Origin: Catonia carolina
Lineage: Eukaryota; Arthropoda; Insecta; Hemiptera; Achilidae
DNA: 64,000 nt
Assembly: GCA_035578175.1 (NCBI GenBank)
Contig: JAQMRL010000001.1
Location: 439,046,124 to 439,110,123 of the forward strand
Direction of reading: 5' to 3'
Shown: one piece after another, positions 11,941 to 21,430 of the stretch
Layout of the letters: every line of letters begins with the position of its first letter
Numbering within the stretch: the first letter of the stretch is position 1
Notes under the pieces: model-generated
The model's input: the letters and a program-made list of their open reading frames with translations, nothing else
Told to the model about the DNA's origin: nothing
Databases searched by the model: none
Program-made: the position numbers and the translations under genes

Positions 11941-12306
11941 ATGATTAAACGTATAGAAGCCTTTGAATTGTGGTTGTACCGGAGAATGCTTAAAAAATCA
12001 TGGACAGAGCATGTAACAAATGAAGAAGCTCTGAGACGGATGAAGAAATCCAGAGAATTATTGAACACCATCAAGATCCGTAAACTTCAGTATTTGGGAC
12101 ACGTCATGCGGAATGAGTCCAGATACTCTTTGATACAGCTCATTGTGCAAGGGAGGATAGATGGAAGGAGAGGACCAGGAAGAAGAAGAATATCCTGGCT
12201 ACACAACCTCAGGGAATGGACCGGAAAGACATCTGCTGAACTTTTCCGTATTGCAGTCAGCAAAGTGAAAATTGCCATGCTGGTCGCCAACATCCGAAAC
12301 GGATAG
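11941..12306 (+). pseudogene. LINE ORF2 C-terminal fragment
   Basis: An open frame of 121 residues with AFELWLYRRMLKKSW, RKLQYLGHVMR and GRRGPGRRRISWL. This order is typical of the region after the reverse-transcriptase domain in insect non-LTR retrotransposons. The catalytic FADD motif is absent because the 5' part is missing. The fragment is flanked by short inverted copies of a 20-nt sequence (acctaaaggtaatcagccga at 12325 and its complement at about 11912), so it sits inside a rearranged SINE-A-like context. The clade is not resolved. Confidence 0.8.
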
Positions 12307-12324
12307 CGCACTAAAAGAAGAGAC

Positions 12325-12714
12325 CTAAAGGTAATCAGCCGAAAGGGTGGTTTGAACCTGTAGAGGTTTTACTAAGTAAAACGAGGAGTCAGGTGGTTTA
12401 CAATTGCCTTCCTCACTTAATGGAAAAGTAAGCTTACCAGCATGCCGGGCCCTCTCAAAAGCACATATTTTACACTCTGCAAATGGCACCTTCATTTCAT
12501 TCACCACAGGGTCTCGCAGTATAATGAAATTCATTACTTTCTTCAGAGGAGACAACTCTGATTAATGTCTTCCGCACCTCTACCTCTTCTGTTCTTAAAT
12601 GATTCAGTCATTTAATTGGGTGACCATGTGATAAGAAACAGAACTATTTATTTTAACCCTGCAACAAACTGATTGAGTGTAAATAATTTGACACTCCACA
12701 TGCTGTTATGGGCA
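12325..12714 (-). mobile_element. SINE-A copy, inverted
   Basis: It runs from the tail region (CTAAAGGTAATCAGCCGAAA) through the full family core to CTGTTATGGGCATA. The tail lacks the usual (GTT)n and is replaced by ACCTAAAGG, linking it to the LINE fragment on its left. Confidence 0.82.
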
Positions 12715-12935
12715 TAGGAAAGTATTATTGTTTTAATAATACTTTTTCATCGAAATGCACGTTTTCAGGCCATCTAGATCGGAAATCATAGTTTTAGCGT
12801 TTGGTCACTCCCCCCCCCCATCACCAACCACTCTTTCTTTCGACGCGCGCATGCGCGCATTAACAAAATCTCAAGAACGGATTATAGTACGAAGTTGAAA
12901 CTTGCAACGTAGGTACCACTAGAAGACCCGACACC
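12712..12935 (-). mobile_element. HINE-B 3'-end fragment, diverged
   Basis: Matches the 3' quarter of HINE-B in reverse: AGGAAAGTATTATTG, then cacgttttcag, tagcgtttggtc, a CG-rich run (cgcgcgcatgcgcgc) where other copies have a CA microsatellite, then tctcaagaacgg and gtacgaagttgaaacttg. The terminal hairpin is missing. Confidence 0.6.
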
Positions 12936-12939
12936 CGAA

Positions 12940-13458
12940 AATTGAAAAGTTTTTCTTTATTTCATTTCCTTACAGTGTACAGTTATCTTTAAAAACAGAA
13001 AAGTTTCTCGTATGCTGACTTTTTTATGTCGTGTTTCGCGATTTTACAAAATTTATTCATGAAAATACCTCGTATCTAAAAAAGTATTGATTTTCTGTTA
13101 AATTTTATTGCATCATCGTTTTTCATAATTATTATAGAACAAACCTGCCAAATTTTATGTTAATCCGTCCGAAATAGTTGTTGAAAAAAATGACGATATA
13201 TTTGAAAAATACGGGTTTTCCTTCAAAAACAAAACTTTTACTAAATTATACATTATCTCATTAAGCGTGTGTTTTTCGAAATAATTTTATTGAACAAAAA
13301 AACATGCGAAATACTTTGTTTTATAACAATACATCACTTCCGACAAGTTTCAGTTACTACTTAAAAAAAAAATTGGATATGTTTTGTGAAATGGTTTTAC
13401 AATCCACATTTTGCTCCCCTCCACGGGAGGCCATCAAGTTACAGACAGACAGTAGTTT
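12940..13458. other. Unassigned AT-rich stretch
   Basis: No open frame, repeat family or structure recognised. The left edge may be further decayed HINE-B. Confidence 0.4.
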
Positions 13459-13675
13459 CGGATTTGAATACTAGACAGTGGTTGTGGGTGTACTTTAATG
13501 GTTGGGGTTCTATTAACCATACTCTCTCAGGAATAGTCGGCCTGGGTCTTTACAAGACTACACATAATTTACACTCGTGCATCAATCTCATCTGATTGGG
13601 TCATGGGGTTGCTTATTGTTCTGAATCGAACAGATCGCAACGTACACACATTAGGGATATAAAAAAAGTTAACTT
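13459..13675 (+). mobile_element. SINE-C fragment, 5'-truncated
   Basis: Matches the body of SINE-C: GGATTTGAATACTAGACAGT, GGTTGGGGTTC, CATACTCTCTCAGGAATAGT, CATGGGGTTGCTTATTGTTC and GCAACGTACACA, ending in AAAAAAG. The tRNA-like head is missing. Confidence 0.8.
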
Positions 13676-13872
13676 ATTTACTGTATAGATACTGAAGTCA
13701 CAAGATTGCCTTTTGCGTATTTATGGGCTGTGAGGAAGGGCAGTGAAAATTTGACAGTGCTGCCAACCTCAACAGTCAGACACTACTCATACATTTCACT
13801 ACCGTGCAGTTTCTGCACATACATTTTGTAAGCTGTGGTTTATTCCGATTAAATGTTTTCTTCATAAACCTT

Positions 13873-14268
13873 GTTGTTGTTTAGGTCATCAGCCTGTAGG
13901 CTGGTTTGAACCTGTAGAGGTTTTACTAAGTAAAACGAGGAGTGAGGTGGTTTACTTTGCCTTCCTCACTGAGTGGAAAAGTACGCTTATCAGCATGCCG
14001 GGCCCTCTGAAAAGCACATATTTTCCACTCTGCAAATGACACCTTCACTTCATTCACCAAAGGGTCTGGCTGTATACTGAAATCCATTACTTTCAGAGGA
14101 GATAACTCTGATTAGTGTCTTTTACACCTCTACCTCTTCTGTTCTTAAATGATTCAGTCATTTAATTGGCTGACCATGTGACAAGAAACAGAACTATTTA
14201 TTTTAGCCCTGCAACGAACAGATTGAGTGTAAATAATTTGACACTCCACCTGTCTATTATGGGCAGTT
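13873..14268 (-). mobile_element. SINE-A, full length, with 9-bp target duplication
   Basis: Flanked by ATAAACCTT at 13864-13872 and 14269-14277. The uninterrupted relative near 39935-39950 reads cataaaccttataag, which confirms the empty site and fixes the element ends: left GTTGTTGTTTAGG and right TATTATGGGCAGTT on the plus strand. Read in its own direction the element starts AACTGCCCATAA and ends in (AAC)n. Confidence 0.92.
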
Positions 14269-14360
14269 ATAAACCTTATAAGAAATCAATGTAACCTGTA
14301 ATATTGCGTATAGCTGAATTACTATAAAATGTTTGATTTACTGTAATTACCAGCTACCTT

Positions 14361-14742
14361 GTTGTTTAGGTCATCAGCCGAAAGGCTGGTTTGAACCTGT
14401 AGACGTTTTACTAAGAAAAACGAGGAGCGAGGTGGTTTACCATTGCCTTCCTCACTGAATAGAAAAGTACGCTTATCAGTACGCCGGGCCCTCTGAAAAG
14501 CACATATTTTCCACTCTGCAAACGACACCTTCACTTCATTCACCACAGGGTCTGGCTGTATAATGAACTTCATTACTTTCAGAGGAGATAACTCTGATTA
14601 GTGTCTTTTACACCTCTACCTCTTCTGTTCTTGAATGATTCAGTCATTTAATTGGCTGACCATGTGAAAAAAAACAGAACTATTTCTTTTAGCCCTGCAA
14701 CAAACAGATTGAGTGACAATAATTTGTCACTCCACCTGTCTG
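14361..14742 (-). mobile_element. SINE-A, slightly 5'-truncated, with 8-bp target duplication
   Basis: GCTACCTT at 14353-14360 and 14743-14750 flank the insertion. The element's own 5' end stops at CAGACAGGTGG, so the first ~15 nt are missing, as expected for incomplete target-primed reverse transcription. Confidence 0.88.
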
Positions 14743-15305
14743 GCTACCTTATTGCATTGGATCAAACTTTTCTACGAATGAATCGCCTTCTTTACGATCG
14801 CTGTCACCAGCGTCTTCACTAACAGTCTCACTAGTCTACCTAACCGCTTACTTTTTTTGCCACGTCTCAACAAAACTGTTGAACAATAGCTTCTTCACGT
14901 CTTAAATTTCCTTATTTATTTTACGAATTGTGGAAAGAGAAACATCACAATAGTTGGCCACTCGCTCATGGCTTTTGTTAAGAGGCAGGGGAAAGGTTAT
15001 TTGTTTAGCTTTAACGTCACAGCATTTTATTACACTACATATTAAATATCGTTGAGCACTGTAAATAGTCTGCCCAAGTTTTTCAGAAACTAACACATCT
15101 GTTTACGGTTACAAACACTTGTATTCGTACAGTTAACCTACAAAACGTTTCCGCGATGTACTGTATATGATCTGGGTGTAGTACAAATTGTTATGTTTGT
15201 TGTGCTGATATTAAAGCAGTCACGCATGCACACTGGTGCTTTTCCCCCTTTACCCCTCGTTGCAAACAAGGGCAAACTCGTCACTCAACTACCTAGATCG
15301 CGAAA

Positions 15306-15898
15306 GAAACTAGGTTTAGATGTTACAATAGGTACAAAGTAAAAGTAAAATTATCAACCGCATCTGAGGCTATCAATGAGCCCTTGTAATTGCTAGTTTT
15401 TAACACAAACAAAACAAAGGCGAATATTTATTTATTTTAGTGGAGGGCTGATCCCAATAGGGTTGGTAGTTCAGTTGGAAACAAAGATCAATAAACAAAC
15501 AGGCATATAGTTCGACGTAATAGCTGTACAACAGTACTACATTATTTGAGTAAAGAACTTGGTACGGAGCAAAGTCAGCGTGCGTGAGCGCGTGTGTGCG
15601 TGTGTGTGTGTGTGTGTGAGTGTTACATTTCGAGCAACACGACGACTCACCGGCACGGCTCCCAGGCGACCAGACAAGAAAGCCCTTCTGCTTTAAATCT
15701 GCTGGCTTAAATCCAGCCACCCAACAAACAACATCTCCTACTATGTAAAGCACCACTTCTTTATTCTCACCGTTTGTTGTTTAACGCACAAATCTCGCGT
15801 AAATAAACCCCCATCCACCGTCGTTCCTCACTTGACAATCCACTAAATATTTATTTTTTTTTGCCATCGACTGGTTTTACAAAGTTTTTCAAGCTGTT
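15306..15898. other. Unassigned stretch with a GT microsatellite
   Basis: (GT)n with GC-rich edges at 15591-15618. A 118-residue minus-strand frame crosses this microsatellite, giving an alternating His-Thr run, and is not credible as a gene. Nothing else was recognised. Confidence 0.5.
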
Positions 15899-15910
15899 CT
15901 ATCTTGCGTA

Positions 15911-16310
15911 TGCCCATAACAGACGACAGATGGAGTGTAAAATTATTCACACTCAATCTGTTCGTTGCAGAGATAAAATAAATAGTTCTGTTTCTTATCA
16001 CATGGTCAGCCCAATTAAATGACTGAATCATCTAAGAACAGAAGAGGTAGAGGTGTAAAAGACACTAATCAGAGTTATCTCCTCTGAAAGTAATGAATTT
16101 CATTATGCAGCCAGACCCTGTGGTGAATGAAGTGACGGTATCATTTGCAGAGTGGAAAATATGTGCTTTTCAGAGGGCCCGGCATGCTGATAAGCGTACT
16201 TTTCCACTCAGTGAGGAAGGCAATGGTAAACCACCTTACTCCTCGTTTTACTTAGTAAAACCTCTGCAGGTTCAAACCAGCCTTTCGGCTGATGACCTAA
16301 ACAACAACAA
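15911..16310 (+). mobile_element. SINE-A, full length, with 12-bp target duplication
   Basis: CTATCTTGCGTA at 15899-15910 is repeated exactly at 16311-16322. The element runs from TGCCCATAACAGAC to ACAACAACAA. This is the cleanest reference copy in the window. It shows the (AAC)n tail, the 5' end and a target duplication length typical of LINE-mobilised SINEs. Confidence 0.95.
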
Positions 16311-16355
16311 CTATCTTGCGTAAATCGTTTCATATCTACATACCTGCAACACCCT

Positions 16356-16708
16356 ACAGTTGAGCCGTTCTTAGTTTGCTTCTACTGTCAACAAACAAAA
16401 CCCACCTACTACAGGGCGCACGATAGAGTCTGCGAATTTACGGATGTCGTATTCCTATTAAGTTAACCATTTTTTAAATTATAAGCACTTAAAGTACTAA
16501 AAACATCAGTCATGATATGATGTAGGCCTAACAATTTCATTCATAAAAATACTTATAAAAGTATTTCGCATTTAAATACTTTTGAAAGTATTTTGTTGTT
16601 ACTTTTTAATCGGCGTGTACACATTTTGATATAATGCGCATGCTCAGTGACGTCATTATTTGTTTACATTAGGAGCAAACTAAGAGAGGCAGGACTTTAC
16701 ATCTTTTG
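16356..16708. mobile_element. MITE-E with ~40-bp inverted termini, intact
   Basis: The left end GCCGTTCTTAGTTTGCTTCT, then ACTGTCAACAAACAAA, mirrors the right end, TTTACATTAGGAGCAAACTA followed by AGAGAGGCAGGAC. There is no coding capacity. A second copy (59172-60236) is split by a mariner element, and a third fragment lies at 44531-44665. The superfamily is not determined. Confidence 0.8.
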
Positions 16709-16899
16709 TGATTTGCTTTCTAACCTTTGCCTCTCCCTACAATTCACTCCCTCAATATCACCCTCCATTATTAAAAAACCAATACCTGGATATCTTAACG
16801 TATGCCGTAATAGCCTATCTCATCTTGTGGTAAGATTTTTCCATATAGTACTTCTTTTCTCGTCCACTCATTTTCTTCTTCTTAAAGTCGCTCTCCTAT

Positions 16900-17065
16900 C
16901 GCAGGTCGGAAACGATGATTTTCATTTTGCGTCATTCACTCATGATTAAAATTACGTTGTTTCTCATTTCCCACCGTTTACTCATGATTAAATATAGATC
17001 ACCCCTATATCATTGTTCATTATCTACATTGACAAGAAAAAGTCGCGTGAGTGTTTCACACCAGA
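16900..17065 (-). mobile_element. HINE-B 5'-end fragment
   Basis: Matches the first ~150 bp of HINE-B in reverse: CATTTTGCGTCATTCACTCA, then gattaaaatta, up to GTGAGTGTTTCACACCAGA. The rest of the element is absent. The inset terminal repeat is altered (tgacaagaaaaagt). Confidence 0.65.
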
Positions 17066-17507
17066 TTTCTATTTTTACAAAAGCTGTACAGATCATTGTA
17101 AAAATAATTGTACCTATTGTAATAAAATACACTATATAAGGGTGGCTGAGGAGGGAGAGAAACCGGGAATTTACCACGGTAAAAATACAGTAACATCCCG
17201 ACAGTGTTGATAATTTGGGAATTTATGTAGTCAGGCTGTAAGGCTTAGGCTTACGGATATCAAACAGGCTGAATAATATAATACAGTAATTACAAAAGTA
17301 AAAATAAAACACGTGCGTATAATTACGTACAATTATATAAACAATAATTATAGATTATTAACTGGAGAGGGAGCGGAGGGGGTGAACAACAATACGCCTA
17401 TCTTATTTACATTATTTACGACGACTTAACGTATTTTATTAGCAACTCTACGTACAGGGTGTGTAAAAAAAAAGAAATACTGAACATAGTTCGTGATGAG
17501 CCTGTTG
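17066..17507. other. Unassigned stretch
   Basis: AT-rich. No repeat family or reading frame recognised. Confidence 0.4.
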
Positions 17508-18342
17508 ATTAGGTAATATCAGCCAAGAGGCTGGTTTGAACCTCTAGAAGCTTTACCAAAAAAAAAATCTTGTGTGAAACACTCACACAACTTTCTCTTG
17601 CCAGTGCAAATAATTAACAATAAACCTAACATTAATAATAAAACAGGAGAAATAAACCAAAAACTAACCTCAATAAACCTAACCTAACTTTAATCAAATA
17701 TGAAAGACGCAAAATGAAAATCGATCTGTTTGCCTTAAAAATACGGAAAATCACTCTTTCACACTAAACTACTCTCTGTAGAGAAAAATGCTCTAAATAA
17801 AAGTTGTAGATCTTTTAATTTTCTATAAATTTGATTATAAACACTTTTGTCATAAAATGAATACTAAGGCCAAAATCTTAAGACAATCGATTTTTCTCAC
17901 GTTTTCGTGAGAAAAAACGTAAAATCGCTAATTACCGCTAAACTAAGCGTTATACAAAAAAATGTTTAAAATAAAAGTTGTACAATTTTAAATTCTCTAC
18001 ATTTTTTATTATATAATTGTTTGCGCTATAATACATATTAAAGCCGTATCTTAAAAACCACTTTTTTTACGTAAAAACACCCTCACCGAGAATTTCAGCA
18101 AATATGCCACCTACCCTATCTTGAAGAGAATAAAAACTTGAGTAAACCAGGCGATTTAAAAAAAAAATCGTAGGACCAGTTTTTGAGAAAATCGCAAAAA
18201 AGTGAAAAATTACACGAATAAACTACTACTTCCGGTTGACCGATTTTGATGACAATGTTCGTGTCGGGTCCGGTAGTGGTATATAACTTAAGTTTTAAGT
18301 TTTAAGTTCGTACGATGTTCCGTTCTTGAGATATTTTGTATA

Positions 18343-18402
<60 letters not shown>

Positions 18403-18672
18403 CACACACACACAGAACAATCGCTAAAAACATATTTTTTGGGTTCAGGGGGTCTGAAAACGTATAGATCCGGTGAAAACTCGACATGAAAACAATACGC
18501 CTACTTTCCTTCCTATATATTCATATAGGCAAGAGAAAGTAAAAAAGGAGCGTGGTGGTTAACCATTACCTTCCTCAACGAGTAGAAAAGTAGTCGTATG
18601 TTTATCAGCGTAACAGACTCTCCGAAAAGCATCTACTTTCCACCCTGCAAATGACACCGTCAATTATTCACA
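17508..18672 (-). mobile_element. SINE-A copy split by HINE-B
   Basis: The reversed SINE-A tail and B-box-like block (GCTGGTTTGAACCTCTAGAA) end at about 17558. The matching continuation (GGAGCGTGGTGGTTAACCAT) resumes at about 18546 and runs to the truncated end near 18672, where SINE-C begins. The two pieces are in register, so HINE-B at 17568-18541 inserted into a pre-existing SINE-A. Confidence 0.75.
17568..18541 (+). mobile_element. HINE-B, full length (DINE-1-like)
   Basis: Starts TCTTGTGTGAAACACTCACA. An inset ACTTTCTCTTGCC about 22 nt in is the complement of GGCAAGAGAAAGT at the very 3' end. A CCTATAT/ATATAGG hairpin lies just before that end. The microsatellite at 18343-18414 is (CGCA)n followed by (CA)n. 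No ORF. It lies inside a SINE-A copy. Confidence 0.85.
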
Positions 18673-19002
18673 CCAACCGGGTTGGTCTAGAGGTAAAGTC
18701 GTCGCCAAAATCAGCTGTTTAACAGCTGATTTTCGGAGACTAAGGTTCCTGGTTCAAATCCTAGTATATGTAGTTACTTTTATACGGATTTAAATGCTAG
18801 ACAGGGGTTACCGGTGTACTTTGATGGTTGGGGTTCAATTAATCATACTCTCTCAGGAATGGTCGACCTGAGTCTGTTCAAGACTACACCTCATTTACAC
18901 GTCATACACATCATCCTCATTTTATTGGGTCATGCGGTTGCTTATTGTTTTCAATTGAACAGATTGCAACGTACATATATTAGGAATTAAAAAAGAAAAA
19001 AA
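18673..19002 (+). mobile_element. SINE-C, full length, tRNA-derived
   Basis: The head carries an A-box, TTGGTCTAGAGGT, and about 60 nt later a B-box, GGTTCAAATCC, which is the internal pol III promoter layout. A hairpin, AATCAGCTG...CAGCTGATT, lies between them. The body runs through GGTTGGGGTTCAATTAA to GCAACGTACATATATTAGG and ends in an A-rich tail. Confidence 0.85.
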
Positions 19003-19277
19003 TTATTCACGACAAGGTCTGGATGTAAAAGACGAAGTTCATTTACTCAGGTCTTTTCCGTTTTCTGTATGCAACTACCAAATCCGAATTCCCTGAAGGG
19101 TTGCACACTTGTTCATTTCTCCCAATCCCCGCCTTACTGAATACTCTTACTGAGACTGACACACTCTCGCACGCGTACACACGTCCTTCCCAGTCCCAGT
19201 ATATAATACTATGTTAAACCTTCCGCTGTTTTATTTTTTATTTTGATAGGTTAATTGTTTTATTTTGCTATTACTAC

Positions 19278-19407
19278 CGCCACCGGATGGCAACATTAAG
19301 TGGCAAACCTTATTTGTTTGGTGGCCCTGAAAAGGGCCGTTTAAGCGGTGGTCGTAGTCGTCGTGGCGGTCGAGGAGCTGGGCGACACGGTGTGTCGTCG
19401 TCCAGCG
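19278..19407 (-). repeat. GC-rich repeat ending in a histone-type 3' stem-loop
   Basis: On the minus strand the block runs from GACACACCGTGTCGCCCAGC through a Thr/Pro-like stretch of cgacgact units to the stem-loop at 19323-19338, then on to CCATCCGGTG. It recurs on the plus strand at 34208-34355. The overlapping 63-residue frame (19310-19501) reads straight through the stem-loop, so the repeat does not obviously encode a histone. Confidence 0.65.
19323..19338 (-). promoter_or_regulatory. Histone-mRNA-type 3' stem-loop
   Basis: The minus strand reads AAAC-GGCCCTTTTCAGGGCC-ACCA. It has the 6-bp stem, the UUUC loop and the A-rich 5' and ACCA 3' flanks of the replication-dependent histone 3' end signal bound by SLBP. 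That identification rests on the known consensus; use here is inferred. Confidence 0.7.
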
Positions 19408-19715
19408 GAGACGTCATCTTCTTCCCTCGCAGTAGTGCGTCGATGGCTGCTTCGTCGGGTCCGGTGAGCGTAAGGCTCGGTCGAGAGACCGCTGTGGGCA
19501 TCGCTCGCGTCAGCGGGCGATGACGGTCCGGTCGACGGCTTACGGTGACGGGTCGACGAGCGGAAGCATTATCTTCTCTCTTGCGGGGTCGTCGATTATT
19601 CTTCGCTGGAGTCCGGCAGGCGTGTGGTGTGGTGGACGTCTTGTCTGCTGTCTGGTTCGAAGTGAATCCCTCGGAGTCTTGATCGGAATTTAATCGCTCG
19701 GCTCAGTGCAGCGCT

Positions 19716-19724
19716 CTTTATATA
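19716..19724 (-). promoter_or_regulatory. TATA box upstream of the stem-loop repeat
   Basis: TATATAAAG on the minus strand, in a GC-rich context (ctcggcgac before, agcgctgcactgagcc after). A start site about 25-30 nt downstream would give a transcript of roughly 370 nt ending at the stem-loop at 19323-19338. No initiator was confirmed. Confidence 0.45.
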
Positions 19725-19748
19725 GTCGCCGAGAGCGCTGTGGTAGAG

Positions 19749-19751
19749 AGC

Positions 19752-19799
<48 letters not shown>

Positions 19800-19967
19800 G
19801 TTTTACGTCCGACTGTTCTGCAATTACTGCTAATGCAGACGGTGAATGGTGAAATGATTTTTTGTAACGTATGAAAAAATGCCGTGCCTGAATGGGATTC
19901 GAACCCAAGACCGCATGATGAGAGGCGAGCACGTTACCAACTGCGCCAATGCGGCCGGCCGGTAGAG
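19749..19967 (-). mobile_element. tRNA-derived SINE-D with 47-nt A tail
   Basis: The minus-strand head contains TGGCGCAGTTGGTAACGTG (A-box) and GGGTTCGAATCCCA (B-box), with a CAT anticodon-like loop between them. The body runs through GGCACGGCATTTTTTCATAC and AGAACAGTCGGACGTAAAAC. The tail is an almost pure A run (T run at 19751-19798 on the plus strand), so this looks like a recent or still A-rich insertion. It sits just upstream of the TATA box at 19716. Confidence 0.85.
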
Positions 19968-20632
19968 AGCGGCTACAGGCTTGGCCTTGATGACAAAGGC
20001 CTCTGTCGGTGCGGAGCCGAAAGGTTTGTCGGTTAGCCGTCAAAGGGCCTACCGCGCCGACAAAGGCCGGAAGAAGTATTGAAGCCGGCAACACAGTAAA
20101 TGACTAAGATTGATTGATTGCACAATCAAGTCTTACTCTCGCTGACGATCGTCAACTTATATTCCGTTACCAGTACGGTCGTAGAAAATGGTAAATTGTT
20201 TCCTGGCATTTCTCCCACCACCTCCCCTCCAATTGGTCGCCGGAAGGCATAGACCTGGAGGCCGTTCCTAACAACTCTTATAAAACTTTGTGACGGCGAC
20301 AGTCACCTTGCTTGAAATTAAAACTAGTTAAAATATAAAAAAAAAAATTTCGAGGGCGAGTTGGAGCCAGGTCGACCGACCTGGGGAGTGTGCATTTCTC
20401 GCCCTCTTGTCAGGGTGCCTCTTCGGGCTCAAGGCCCGCGTCAGAAAACTTGTGGGTCCTAACAGTCAAGAATAACTTGTCGAAGATTTAAAACATTTAA
20501 ATAACTAATAATAAAATATTAGTTAGGACCTAGTCGCCTTTAAAAGTTTGCCAGAAAGTGTTCGTACACCATATAATTTTGCCTTCAGTGCCATCGACGA
20601 GTGCCGAGGGACACAACCCTTAGTTAAACTAC
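19968..20632. other. GC-richer unassigned stretch with hairpins
   Basis: Contains the stem CCAGGTCG/accg/ACCTGG near 20371-20388, embedded in GAGGGCGAG...CTCGCCCTC, and the inverted pair GGTCCTAAC (20456) / GTTAGGACC (20522). TATCGTCAACTTATA-like wording near 20143 recurs near 62900. Base composition differs from the surrounding AT-rich DNA. No reading frame was recognised. Confidence 0.45.
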
Positions 20633-20821
20633 ATGACGACGGTAGAACGTAGCTACCTCGTCAAGGAACCCCCACACCGCCCGAGCATGCACCTCGCGGT
20701 ACAAACTCGAACGTTCCGTGAGAGGCCAATTTTCCCCGTTGGCCTTAAAGCTCCAGGGTCCACGGTCGTAGAAAAGATCATGAAAAAGATGGATAGAAGC
20801 TGGAACAGAAAATTTGCTTAA
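20633..20821 (+). CDS. Small open frame, unidentified
   Basis: A 62-residue frame with balanced codon use and a basic C-terminus (KIMKKMDRSWNRKFA). It does not overlap any repeat family I recognise. No motif and no splice context was identified. It could be chance or an exon. Confidence 0.15.
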   Translation: MTTVERSYLVKEPPHRPSMHLAVQTRTFRERPIFPVGLKAPGSTVVEKIMKKMDRSWNRKFA

Positions 20822-20881
20822 TCCGCGAAGGAGGAAGCGAAGAACAATTTACGTCATCACGCACACCAATGCTGAATATAT

Positions 20882-21430
20882 TTCATCGCCGTTCACCGCT
20901 TCAACAACTTTTTTTTTTGTAAATAATTTTCCTATTCAAGACTAATAATTTATTTATTAGATTGTAAGCAAGGTGCCGTTGTTGATTTGTCGGTGATTAG
21001 AATCGTAATAGGCTACAACAAGTAATGATAGGTGGCGATTGTTGGTTGCCGCCCGATAGGCTGCTGCTACAGGCTATTTTTAATAGGTAGGTCTGCCATG
21101 TTATTAATAGGCTTGTACATAATCACTGATTATAGCACTCCATAAATTCTCAAACAATTATATTCTTTTACGTCTAAAAATATAAATAAACAAATAATAA
21201 ACAATGTGTACAGGCTGTTGCAGAAATATTGACATCATACATCGCGTTAGCCGACCTGCCACCAATTAAGTTAGGTGGGAAAAAGAAAAACACCCGCGCT
21301 TCACCAACCCAACTCAAATTCACTCGAATCAAAAGAAATTCTAGAATACAGAACTTAGCCCGTAACCGAGGCAGCTGGAGTGTTACATTATCTCCACTCG
21401 ATCTGTTAGTTCCAGGCCTACATAAATTGT
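20882..21430. other. Unassigned AT-rich stretch
   Basis: Nothing recognised apart from an ordinary short frame at 21229-21459 that runs into the HINE-B end and is not credible. Confidence 0.4.

Larger units (their letters stand above)
13683..15305 (-). mobile_element. Repeat with transposase-like HTH exon, split by two SINE-A copies
   Basis: Shares TAGATACTGAAGTCAC, TGCTGCCAACCTCAACAGT and the region from GAATGAATCGCCTTC to GGGCAAACTCGT with 39749-40515. Here it is interrupted by SINE-A at 13873-14268 and 14361-14742, so about 1.6 kb holds roughly 0.85 kb of element. The minus-strand frame at 14902-15096 encodes CSVIKCCDVKAK...RVANYCDVSLSTIRK, a helix-turn-helix of the kind at the N-terminus of some eukaryotic transposases. 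No catalytic domain follows, so this is either a first exon or a deleted element. The superfamily is unknown. Confidence 0.6.

Noticed and set aside
15400..15756. 118-residue minus-strand frame
   Set aside because: Crosses a GT microsatellite; no protein family resemblance.
19310..19501. Histone coding sequence upstream of the stem-loop
   Set aside because: None of the three minus-strand frames gives a recognisable histone C-terminus, and the open one reads through the stem-loop.
19287..19523. Gly/Arg-rich frame opposite the stem-loop repeat
   Set aside because: The strand with TATA and stem-loop is the minus strand. Gly/Arg codons arise from cgtcgt units.
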